DNA of 10,925 nt. Origin: Tannerellaceae bacterium (lineage in GTDB: Bacteria; Bacteroidota; Bacteroidia; Bacteroidales; Tannerellaceae). Where the stretch lies: the NCBI GenBank assembly GCA_020860805.1, contig JAJBTP010000581.1:1-10925 (forward strand), given 5' to 3'. The number at the start of each line of letters is the position of its first letter. The first letter of the stretch is position 1. Made by a program: the position numbers and the translations under genes. The notes beneath the pieces were generated by a model that made no database searches, had not been told where the DNA came from, and worked only from the letters and a program-made list of their open reading frames with translations. This document shows, in pieces, positions 1 to 5,594 of the stretch.

Positions 1-1
1 A

Positions 2-28
2 ATTAATAAGTCTATATTTGAGGATTAA
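2..28 (+). CDS. Possible last codons of an upstream gene (partial)
   Basis: One forward frame reads INKSIFED and stops with TAA at 26-28. In Bacteroidetes the gene before a TraR/DksA-lspA pair is often ileS (isoleucyl-tRNA synthetase), so this could be its C-terminal tail. Eight residues are too few to prove it, and a second frame stays open until about position 72. The identity is inferred from gene order only. Confidence 0.25.
   Translation: MNKSIFED
13..20 (+). promoter_or_regulatory. Candidate Bacteroidetes -7 promoter box for the TraR/DksA-lspA cluster
   Basis: TATATTTG matches the Bacteroidetes sigma-ABfr -7 consensus TAnnTTTG exactly. A start site a few bases downstream would give a leader of about 60 nt before the ATG at 89. 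The matching -33 TTTG element would lie to the left of the window, so it cannot be checked. The box may also overlap the end of an upstream coding region. Confidence 0.35.
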
Positions 29-88
29 CAACCCTCGCAGAGGCGGGAGATTAAAGAAAACATTGTCGAATTAAAAATTTATTTAACC

Positions 89-469
89 ATGGCAGAAAAA
101 ACAAGATACTCGGATGCTGAACTGGAGGAGTTCCGCGCTATTATATTGGACAAGCTGGAAGTGGCTAAGAAAGATTATGAGTTGTTGAGAGAGGGAGTAA
201 CCAATTCGGACGGAAATGACGTATCTGATACGTCTCCTACGTTTAAAGTATTGGAAGAAGGTGCTGCAACTCTGTCAAAAGAAGAAGTAGGTCGTTTGGC
301 GCAACGTCAGATGAAATTCATTCAGAACCTGCAGGCCGCTTTGATCCGGATTGAAAATAAAACGTATGGCGTTTGCCGTGAAACCGGTAAACTGATTCCG
401 AAAGAAAGGTTGCGTGCCGTACCTCATGCTACGTTAAGTATCGAAGCTAAACAAGGAGGCGCTCGCTAA
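89..469 (+). CDS. TraR/DksA-family regulator with degenerate zinc finger
   Basis: This 126-residue protein has the DksA layout: an N-terminal helical region, an acidic turn (D44-x-x-D47, similar to the coiled-coil-tip DxxDxA of E. coli DksA), a second helix, and a C-terminal finger-like region with YGVC (93-96), the KLIPKERLRAVP segment and HATLSIEAK. DksA proteins bind in the RNA polymerase secondary channel and adjust initiation together with ppGpp. The finger normally has four zinc-binding cysteines, but only C96 is present and the other positions are Thr, Leu or Ala-type residues. Zinc binding is therefore unlikely, as I recall for Bacteroidetes members of this family. The ATG at 89 follows an A/T-rich leader without a Shine-Dalgarno sequence, as is common in this phylum. 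The stop codon abuts the lspA start, so the two are surely cotranscribed. The family is clear; its regulatory role here is inferred. Confidence 0.9.
   Translation: MAEKTRYSDAELEEFRAIILDKLEVAKKDYELLREGVTNSDGNDVSDTSPTFKVLEEGAATLSKEEVGRLAQRQMKFIQNLQAALIRIENKTYGVCRETGKLIPKERLRAVPHATLSIEAKQGGAR
453..459 (+). promoter_or_regulatory. Shine-Dalgarno sequence of lspA inside the preceding gene
   Basis: AAGGAGG lies 10 nt before the lspA ATG at 470, within the last codons of the TraR/DksA-like gene. Strong Shine-Dalgarno sites are uncommon in Bacteroidetes. This one supports the start at 470 and tight coupling of the two genes. Confidence 0.6.
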
Positions 470-1111
470 ATGAAATATCAGAAAGGTTGGGGAGCAGTAT
501 TGATTATTTTACTACTCCTTATTCTTGATCAGGCTTCCAAGATATGGATTAAGACTCACATGCAACTGTATGAATCGTTTGAAATAACCCCATGGTTTCA
601 TATCTATTTTACGGAAAATCCCGGGATGGCTTTTGGGATACAGCTCATTGGTAAATTGTTTCTGACTATTTTCCGGATTTTTGCCGTTGGTTTTATTGGC
701 TATTACCTGTATAAAATTATCAAACAAGGTTACAAATTTGGTTATATAGCCTGCATTGCTCTTATTTTTGCGGGAGCAATCGGTAATATTATTGACTCTA
801 TTTTTTATGGAGTTATTTTTGACCATAGTTACGGACAGGTAGCTACCTTTATGCCTGAAGGAGATGGATATGCACGCTGGTTACATGGTAAAGTCGTGGA
901 TATGTTGTATTTTCCGTTAATAGAAACAACACTTCCATCCTGGATTCCTATATGGGGGGGGCAGGACTTTGTCTTTTTCCGTCCTATCTTTAACCTGGCC
1001 GACTCTGCTATTTGTGTAGGCGTTTTTATCCTGTTTATTTTCTATCGTGTCACCCTGACCAACAGCATGTCAAAAGAAGAACCAAAGGTGAATGCAGTTG
1101 AAGAAAAATAA
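470..1111 (+). CDS. lspA: Lipoprotein signal peptidase (signal peptidase II)
   Basis: LspA is the inner-membrane aspartyl protease that cuts signal peptides ahead of the lipid-modified cysteine of prolipoproteins. Visible family motifs are DQASK (20-24) at the end of the first membrane segment, NPGMAFG (50-56), AGAIGNIID (101-109), KVVDM with catalytic D144, and NLADSAI with catalytic D178. Four hydrophobic segments fall at about 7-24, 62-82, 91-110 and 175-193. At 213 residues it is longer than E. coli LspA (164). The extra residues lie mainly between GNIID and KVVD (about 118-140), plus a charged C-terminal tail. The start directly abuts the previous stop, and its end overlaps the next gene by 20 bp. 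At least three proteins encoded in this window carry a lipobox and would be its substrates. The coding sequence contains an eight-G run (954-961), a possible slippage or sequencing-error site, although the frame is intact as read. Confidence 0.97.
   Translation: MKYQKGWGAVLIILLLLILDQASKIWIKTHMQLYESFEITPWFHIYFTENPGMAFGIQLIGKLFLTIFRIFAVGFIGYYLYKIIKQGYKFGYIACIALIFAGAIGNIIDSIFYGVIFDHSYGQVATFMPEGDGYARWLHGKVVDMLYFPLIETTLPSWIPIWGGQDFVFFRPIFNLADSAICVGVFILFIFYRVTLTNSMSKEEPKVNAVEEK
954..961 (+). repeat. Eight-G homopolymer inside lspA
   Basis: The run encodes the TGG GGG GGG stretch (I161-W-G-G) between the two catalytic aspartates. Loss or gain of one G would shift the frame before D178 and inactivate the protein. 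No other G run of this length is apparent in the window. Confidence 0.8.
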
Positions 1112-1898
1112 ATATGTATATCTGTTAGGAGGCCTATTGCTACTCTATGCCTGTAGTAAAGCACCCAGTGGTATTCTTTCCGAAAAGAAGATGCAGGCAG
1201 TGCTTACTGATATGCAAATAGCCGAAGCTATGATAGGGGTCGACTATAAAGCCTATCAGGACAGTGGCTATAAAGAGGCCCTGTATGAGTCGGTTTTTCA
1301 AAAACATAAAATAACACAGGCAACCTATGATAGTTCGTTGGTGTGGTATGGAAAAAATCTGGATGTATTCATGAAAATGTATGAACGGGTCCGGAATGAC
1401 CTTGACGAACAACTTCGTGGTCTGGGAAATGTACAGGCAAGTGCCACAACATCCACCAAAAACGATTCGGTAGATATCTGGCCACGCCGGCCTTATTTTA
1501 TTTTCACACCGGAAGCACCTTTTAACGGGCTGACTTTTGATATTAAACCGCAGCGTAATTATTCATCGGGTAGCCGTTTTGTATTAGGGATGCGTGTATG
1601 GGGTATTAACTCAAATATGACCCATTTCCCGGAAGTGCGGATATCGATTGTACAGGCTGATACGGTTATTACGGTTAATAATGTGATTACAACCGATGGA
1701 TATCATAAGACAACGATTCAGAGTATGCCGACCCGTCAGGTAAAAGAAGTCTATGGAGTGATTCGGCTGGATAATACGGATGCCAATTATTTCCGTATTT
1801 ATACAGATAGTCTTAACCTGATGCGTTATAACTACCGGAGTGATTTTACACAAGCTGCTGATTCAACATCCGTCGAAGCTACGGATACACCGCAATAA
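1092..1898 (+). CDS. DUF4296-type lipoprotein
   Basis: This 268-residue exported protein has a basic N-terminus (KKNK), a Leu-rich core and the lipobox L18-Y-A-C21, so it should be lipidated at C21. Residues about 25-115 (ILSEKKMQAVLTDMQIAEAM onwards) match the DUF4296 helical domain of Bacteroidetes lipoproteins. Residues about 130-245 form a second, beta-rich, uncharacterised part starting at PYFIFTPEAPF. The tail is Ser/Thr/Asp-rich. No residues after C21 resemble an acidic surface-export signal (CSKAPS), so a periplasm-facing location is my guess. The ATG at 1092 overlaps lspA by 20 bp, with AAAGGTGA just upstream acting as a plausible ribosome site; a TTG at 1098 is an alternative start. 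Its molecular function is unknown. Linkage to lspA is common in this phylum. Confidence 0.85.
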   Translation: MQLKKNKYVYLLGGLLLLYACSKAPSGILSEKKMQAVLTDMQIAEAMIGVDYKAYQDSGYKEALYESVFQKHKITQATYDSSLVWYGKNLDVFMKMYERVRNDLDEQLRGLGNVQASATTSTKNDSVDIWPRRPYFIFTPEAPFNGLTFDIKPQRNYSSGSRFVLGMRVWGINSNMTHFPEVRISIVQADTVITVNNVITTDGYHKTTIQSMPTRQVKEVYGVIRLDNTDANYFRIYTDSLNLMRYNYRSDFTQAADSTSVEATDTPQ

Positions 1899-1903
1899 CC
1901 GGT

Positions 1904-2269
1904 ATGCGTAAATTAGCATCTCATTATATACTATGTGGTGAACTGTTTCGTTTTCATTGCCTTGCAATAGATGCGGAACAGTTTTCTTCTATCTATCCTT
2001 TGGAACAGGAAGAAGCAGGGGTTGCTTTTTACAATGGATTGTTGTGGGTATTACCGGCCTCACTTCCTGCAAAAGAATTACCGTGGCATACCTGGCAGAA
2101 AAGTACTCCTGCTATACCCCTTAAAGAGAAAATACAAACTCTTGATATAGGATATCCTGTTCAACCGGACGATACCATAATGGTGTGGCATTTTCCGGAT
2201 TTAACGTTGTCGGCGTCTGAATTCAGCGCAGATAATAGCCGTGGCAATACCTACATTCAGCGACTCTGA
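1904..2269 (+). CDS. Small hypothetical protein, conserved-looking operon member
   Basis: I do not recognise this 121-residue protein. It has no signal peptide or membrane segment. It is rich in aromatic residues (FYNGLLWVLP, WHTWQKS, MVWHFPDL) and looks like a compact soluble domain. It starts 5 bp after the DUF4296 stop, which supports translation as the last gene of the cluster. Residues 100-121 are encoded in the region that overlaps the methyltransferase gene on the other strand. The SpoU C-terminus there is well conserved, so the tail of this protein (SASEF to the end) is probably constrained by the opposite gene, not by its own function. No terminator is visible downstream. The coding call rests on frame length, spacing and composition. 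Confidence 0.65.
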   Translation: MRKLASHYILCGELFRFHCLAIDAEQFSSIYPLEQEEAGVAFYNGLLWVLPASLPAKELPWHTWQKSTPAIPLKEKIQTLDIGYPVQPDDTIMVWHFPDLTLSASEFSADNSRGNTYIQRL

Positions 2270-2959
2270 GGCTGCATGCCCAACCGGGTAATCCGGTATA
2301 TACAATTTTTCGTTTATTACCTTTTCTACTTCCGGGCGGATACCGTTTCCTTCATTCCCCATGACAATTACCCCGTTGGAAGTCAGTTCTTTTTCGTACA
2401 TATCTACGCCATCCAGAAAAGTACCATAGATAGAAATCTCATCCTTTGCCTGTTGACTCAACCATACAGGCAGGTCTGTATAATAAACTTTTACGCGCGA
2501 AAGAGCGCCCATCGTTGCCTGTACGGTTTTAGGAGCGAACGCATCAGCCGTATCCGGACTGCAAACCATATGCCGGATACCATACCAGTCAGCCAGCCGG
2601 ATAATGGTTCCCAGATTACCGGGGTCCTGTATACCATCCAGTGCCAGAACAAGTTCTTCAGCCGGATTTATATCTTCAGCCTGTTCCTCAGGTAGCCGGA
2701 AGATAGCCAGCACATCCTGTGGGGTTTTCAGGAAACTGGCTTTTTTTAAATCCTCTTCATCTGCTTCCAGTAATTCTTTAACAGGAATATCTCCCTGGGT
2801 AGCCATCCAGGAAGGTTTAGCCAGAATTAGTTCACATTCAAAACTATGCAGCATATCAGCCACCAGTTTATTCTCTTCAGCTACGAAAACACCCTGTTCC
2901 GTACGGAACTTTTTTTTCTCCAGCGAGTGGATATATTTTAGTTTGTTTTTGCTAATCAT
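2201..2959 (-). CDS. SpoU/TrmH-family RNA 2'-O-methyltransferase
   Basis: SPOUT-fold enzyme expected to transfer a methyl group from S-adenosylmethionine to a ribose 2'-OH in rRNA or tRNA. From the ATG at 2957-2959 it has 252 residues. Residues about 1-95 form an N-terminal substrate-binding-like domain. The three SpoU motifs follow: DPGNLGTIIRLAD (112-124, with the conserved Asn and Arg), VIVMGNEGNGI (197-207) and SESLNVGIATAIICAEFRR (231-249), which forms the cofactor knot. An upstream in-frame ATG (2990-2992) would add MTSLTSLTSKI. I reject it because those codons fall in a 9-bp tandem repeat, while MISKNKLKYI matches the usual start of the family. The target nucleotide cannot be told from sequence. 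The gene converges on and overlaps the previous gene by 69 bp, and is divergent from the outer-membrane protein gene. Confidence 0.93.
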   Translation of the reverse strand: MISKNKLKYIHSLEKKKFRTEQGVFVAEENKLVADMLHSFECELILAKPSWMATQGDIPVKELLEADEEDLKKASFLKTPQDVLAIFRLPEEQAEDINPAEELVLALDGIQDPGNLGTIIRLADWYGIRHMVCSPDTADAFAPKTVQATMGALSRVKVYYTDLPVWLSQQAKDEISIYGTFLDGVDMYEKELTSNGVIVMGNEGNGIRPEVEKVINEKLYIPDYPVGHAASESLNVGIATAIICAEFRRRQR

Positions 2960-2966
2960 TATTTTA

Positions 2967-2993
2967 GAAGTCAAAGAAGTCAAAGAAGTCAAA
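2967..2993 (+). repeat. 9-bp tandem repeat (GAAGTCAAA x3) next to the methyltransferase start
   Basis: Three perfect copies of GAAGTCAAA run from 2967 to 2993, followed by a partial GAA. In the methyltransferase mRNA the unit reads TTTGACTTC, and the array ends 7 nt before the ATG, where a ribosome site would sit. The 9-bp unit keeps the upstream ATG in frame, which creates a spurious Thr-Ser-Leu N-terminal extension. Confidence 0.9.
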
Positions 2994-3042
2994 GAAATTC
3001 TTACTCACACTGTGTATTAACTCCTTTGACATCTTTAACTTC
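2967..3042 (-). promoter_or_regulatory. Long imperfect inverted repeat forming a 5'-leader hairpin
   Basis: The left arm 2967-2988 (inside the 9-bp array) is complementary to the right arm 3021-3042 at 19 of 22 positions, with a 32-nt loop. In RNA of the methyltransferase (-) strand, two of the three mismatches become G-U pairs, leaving a single U-U mismatch. In + strand RNA the same positions are C-A, A-A and A-C mismatches. The fold is therefore better in the methyltransferase transcript, where it would span nearly the whole leader and end 7 nt before the start codon. The loop contains a small palindrome, ACACTGTGT. A regulatory role is inferred. Confidence 0.55.
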
Positions 3043-3053
3043 TATTTTTCTTC

Positions 3054-3061
3054 CAAAATTA
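3054..3061 (-). promoter_or_regulatory. Candidate -7 box for the methyltransferase gene
   Basis: Read on the - strand, 3061 to 3054 is TAATTTTG, an exact match to TAnnTTTG. A start site around 3046-3050 would put the inverted-repeat hairpin almost at the 5' end of the mRNA. No TTTG is seen at the expected -33 distance, so support is partial. Confidence 0.35.
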
Positions 3062-3083
3062 GGGGAAATAATTTAAATTAATC

Positions 3084-3091
3084 TACTTTTG
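3084..3091 (+). promoter_or_regulatory. Candidate -7 box for the outer-membrane protein gene
   Basis: TACTTTTG matches TAnnTTTG and lies about 73 nt before the ATG at 3165. No clear -33 TTTG lies 19-22 bp upstream. The region between box and start is A/T-rich and carries the 7-bp repeat array. Confidence 0.35.
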
Positions 3092-3129
3092 CTATTCGTA
3101 AATTTTAATTGCCAATTGAAGAAGAAATA

Positions 3130-3157
3130 GTCAGTTGTCAATTGTTCCTTGTCAATT
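3130..3157 (+). repeat. Degenerate 7-bp tandem array (GTCAATT) before the outer-membrane protein start
   Basis: Four consecutive heptads read GTCAGTT, GTCAATT, GTTCCTT, GTCAATT, ending 7 nt before the ATG at 3165. CAATTGA at 3113-3119 can also pair with TCAATTG at 3138-3144 to make a short hairpin. The function is unknown. The array shares the GTCAA core with the 9-bp array at the other end of the same intergenic region. Confidence 0.6.
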
Positions 3158-3164
3158 TGAAAAA

Positions 3165-5546
3165 ATGCGGCTTACTCGTACTATCATATATATAATTTTG
3201 CTGACAGCTCTGCTTGCTTCCTGTACCTCCACCAAATATGTAGGACCAGGTGAATATCTGTTGGATAAGAATATTATTCATTCTGATAATAAAGATTATA
3301 AAGCAATAGACCTGAAAGGTTGCCTGCAACAGCAACCCAACTTTAAAGCATTCGGATTGGTTAAATGGCAATTGTATGTCTATAACTGGTCGTCGGCCAA
3401 ACGTTCCCATACCTGGTGGAACCGCCAGTGGCGCCGTATTGGTGAAGCCCCTATCATATTGGATACCCTACTGGTGGAACGTTCGGTCGACCAGCTGGAG
3501 CGGTTTATGGAAAATAAAGGTTACCTGAATGCCCGGGTAACAGCCTCTATTGATACAATCCGCCCTAAAAAAGCAGTTGTCACCTATACCATCCAAAGCA
3601 ATGAACCGTACCGGATTAGTCATTATGATATTCATCTCAATGACGCCCGTATTGATAGTATTGCCCACCTGACTGCAAGCAGGCGTACCCGTCGGATGAC
3701 CTCCCCGTTTTCACCACCCGTTACGGATGATTATGTTTCGCTGGTACACGAAGGTAGTCTGTTTGACAGAGATGTACTTGACCGGGAACGGCAACGTATC
3801 TCTACCCTGTTACGCAGGAGAGGATATTACAATTTTAATAAGGAATACCTCGAATACCTTGCGGATACCACCTACCACCAGCATGGCGTTGATTTAGAAA
3901 TGGAATTACGTCCTTACCGGCAGGTGATGGCAGATGGAAGCATCCGGCTGGAATCTCATAAACAATATTATATTAAAGATGTCACTATCCTGACGGATTA
4001 TGACCCCCTCCGGTTGGATGGCGAGATATTTACTCCAACCGATTCCGTACAGGCGGGTGATGTAAAAATTATTTATGGACAAAGCGGGCGTATATTTCGT
4101 CCGAGTGTTTTGCGCCGTGCCAATTTTATTCGTCCCGGCCGTTTGTATAATGACCGTACGGTAGATCAGACCTATTCAACCCTTTCTTCTTTCCGGGCGT
4201 TGAGTAATGTTAACTTCCGGTATGATGAATTTATGGAAAACGATACTATGAAGTTGCATGCCTATATCCTTACTACGCCGGCCAAAGTACATGGTATCGG
4301 GTTTGATATCGAAGGTACCAACTCGGCAGGTGACCTGGGGTTTGCAGCCAGTACCAATTACCAGCACCGTAATTTGTTCAAAGGTTCAGAGGTTTTTTCC
4401 GTAAAAGTTAGGGGGGCTTATGAGGCACTGACAAGTGGTGATGCAGGCAGTTATTGGGAAATAGGAGGGGAGACTTCTCTTACTGTTCCCCGTTTTGTAT
4501 TCCCATTCCTGCGGGAAGATTTTCGCCGTCGTTTGCGGGCTACTACCGAATTTCGTGCCAGCTATAATCGCCAGCGCCGTCCGGAATATGATCGTGCTAT
4601 CCTTTCCGGAGGCTGGAACTACCATTGGCAGGACCGTTCTAACACCCTGGCACGCCATACCTTTAAATTGCTGGATGTGGATTATCTCTTTATACCCCGT
4701 ATACAAGCGGATTTCCTGGATAAACTACATGAAACAACCCGTACCTACAATTACACTAATCAGTTTATTGTAGGAATAGGATATACCTTCCTGTTTAATA
4801 ATTATAATCCGCAGAACCGCCAGCGTAATACCCATTCGTTCCGCTTCTCGGTAGATATGGCAGGGAACCTCTTGTATGGGCTCTCCAAACTAACCGGAGC
4901 CGAAAAACATGTGAATCTGAAAGAGGATGGCCAGCCGGAAGGTGACCCCCGTTACCGGTTGTTCGGTATTTATTACTCCCAGTTTGCCAAAGCTGATTTT
5001 GACTTTAGCAAAGGTATCGCTATTGATTCCCGCAACCGCATTGCTTATCGTTTCGGGGTAGGAGTCGTTTATCCCTATGGGAATGCAACCGAAGTGCCGC
5101 TGGAACGGCGTTACTTCTCCGGAGGTGCCAACAGTGTTCGTGGATGGTCGGTTCGTTCGCTGGGACCTGGCAGCATGTCCAAAGACAGTGCTAACTTTGT
5201 TACCCAGGCAGGAGATATCCGGTTAGATTTAAGTGTTGAGTATCGCACCAAACTATTCTGGAAACTTGAACTCGCAGGCTTCCTGGATGCCGGTAATATC
5301 TGGACCATCCGTAACTACGAATCCCAACCCAGAGGACAGTTTAGCTTTTCCCGCTTCTACAAAGAGATTGCATTTTCATACGGAGTAGGCTTACGTCTTG
5401 ACTTCGATTTCTTCCTGATCCGCTTCGATACCGGTTTCAAAGTCTACGATCCTCAGGGAGAAGGCAAATACAAATGGGCTATCGCGAATAATGCATTCTT
5501 CAAAGATAATTGTGCCGTTCATTTTGCAGTGGGATATCCGTTCTAA
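3165..5546 (+). CDS. TamA/BamA-family outer-membrane lipoprotein (TamL-like)
   Basis: This 793-residue Omp85-family protein is expected to help insert or translocate proteins at the outer membrane. The ATG at 3165 gives a short signal sequence and lipobox L17-A-S-C20. A TTG 30 bp upstream is open but would bury the signal peptide. Next come the GEYLLDKN segment (about 29-36), a POTRA-like region to about 370 (including the YLNARVTASID and GRLYNDRTVDQTYSTL stretches), then a 16-strand-type beta-barrel. The barrel contains the conserved loop-6 motif VRGW (658-661) after GGANS, and ends with the aromatic C-terminus GYPF. A lipidated TamA relative, TamL, is known from Bacteroidetes. The lipobox here fits that branch, although plain 'BamA/TamA family' is the safer name. 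No TamB-like partner gene is adjacent: a terminator and an opposite-strand operon follow. The frame is intact and nothing suggests transfer. Confidence 0.9.
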   Translation: MRLTRTIIYIILLTALLASCTSTKYVGPGEYLLDKNIIHSDNKDYKAIDLKGCLQQQPNFKAFGLVKWQLYVYNWSSAKRSHTWWNRQWRRIGEAPIILDTLLVERSVDQLERFMENKGYLNARVTASIDTIRPKKAVVTYTIQSNEPYRISHYDIHLNDARIDSIAHLTASRRTRRMTSPFSPPVTDDYVSLVHEGSLFDRDVLDRERQRISTLLRRRGYYNFNKEYLEYLADTTYHQHGVDLEMELRPYRQVMADGSIRLESHKQYYIKDVTILTDYDPLRLDGEIFTPTDSVQAGDVKIIYGQSGRIFRPSVLRRANFIRPGRLYNDRTVDQTYSTLSSFRALSNVNFRYDEFMENDTMKLHAYILTTPAKVHGIGFDIEGTNSAGDLGFAASTNYQHRNLFKGSEVFSVKVRGAYEALTSGDAGSYWEIGGETSLTVPRFVFPFLREDFRRRLRATTEFRASYNRQRRPEYDRAILSGGWNYHWQDRSNTLARHTFKLLDVDYLFIPRIQADFLDKLHETTRTYNYTNQFIVGIGYTFLFNNYNPQNRQRNTHSFRFSVDMAGNLLYGLSKLTGAEKHVNLKEDGQPEGDPRYRLFGIYYSQFAKADFDFSKGIAIDSRNRIAYRFGVGVVYPYGNATEVPLERRYFSGGANSVRGWSVRSLGPGSMSKDSANFVTQAGDIRLDLSVEYRTKLFWKLELAGFLDAGNIWTIRNYESQPRGQFSFSRFYKEIAFSYGVGLRLDFDFFLIRFDTGFKVYDPQGEGKYKWAIANNAFFKDNCAVHFAVGYPF

Positions 5547-5550
5547 TGAG

Positions 5551-5593
5551 AAGAGGCTATTCTATCCTGTAGATGAAAATAGCCTCTTTTTTT
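5551..5593 (+). terminator. Intrinsic terminator of the outer-membrane protein gene
   Basis: A perfect 11-bp stem (5551-5561 with 5578-5588, sequence AAGAGGCTATT) with a 16-nt loop is followed by a run of seven T (5587-5593). It begins 4 bp after the stop codon. On the other strand the same hairpin lies just past the rhamnosidase stop (5595) but has no good T run, so it would end that operon only weakly, if at all. Confidence 0.9.
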
Positions 5594-5594
5594 G

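Noticed and set aside
32..50. GC-rich hairpin (34-38 with 43-47) before the TraR/DksA-like gene
   Set aside because: Only five pairs including one wobble, and no T run follows, so it is not supported as a terminator or riboswitch.
2276..2695. 139-codon + strand frame after the small hypothetical gene
   Set aside because: Antisense to the methyltransferase, no recognisable domain and composition of a shadow frame.
2604..3020. Ser-rich open frame of 138 codons on the + strand
   Set aside because: It lies antisense over the methyltransferase, whose SpoU motifs are clear; the low-complexity serine content is a shadow artefact.
2967..3050. Inverted repeat plus T-rich stretch as a + strand intrinsic terminator
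   Set aside because: No + strand gene ends nearby, the stem is weaker in + strand RNA, and the region is a divergent promoter. A 5'-leader role for the - strand gene fits better.
2967..3157. CRISPR-like array
   Set aside because: The repeats are 7-9 bp with no spacers and no cas genes nearby.
3135..3164. TTG start giving a 10-residue longer outer-membrane lipoprotein
   Set aside because: It would place extra residues before a good signal peptide and lipobox, and it starts inside the 7-bp repeat array.
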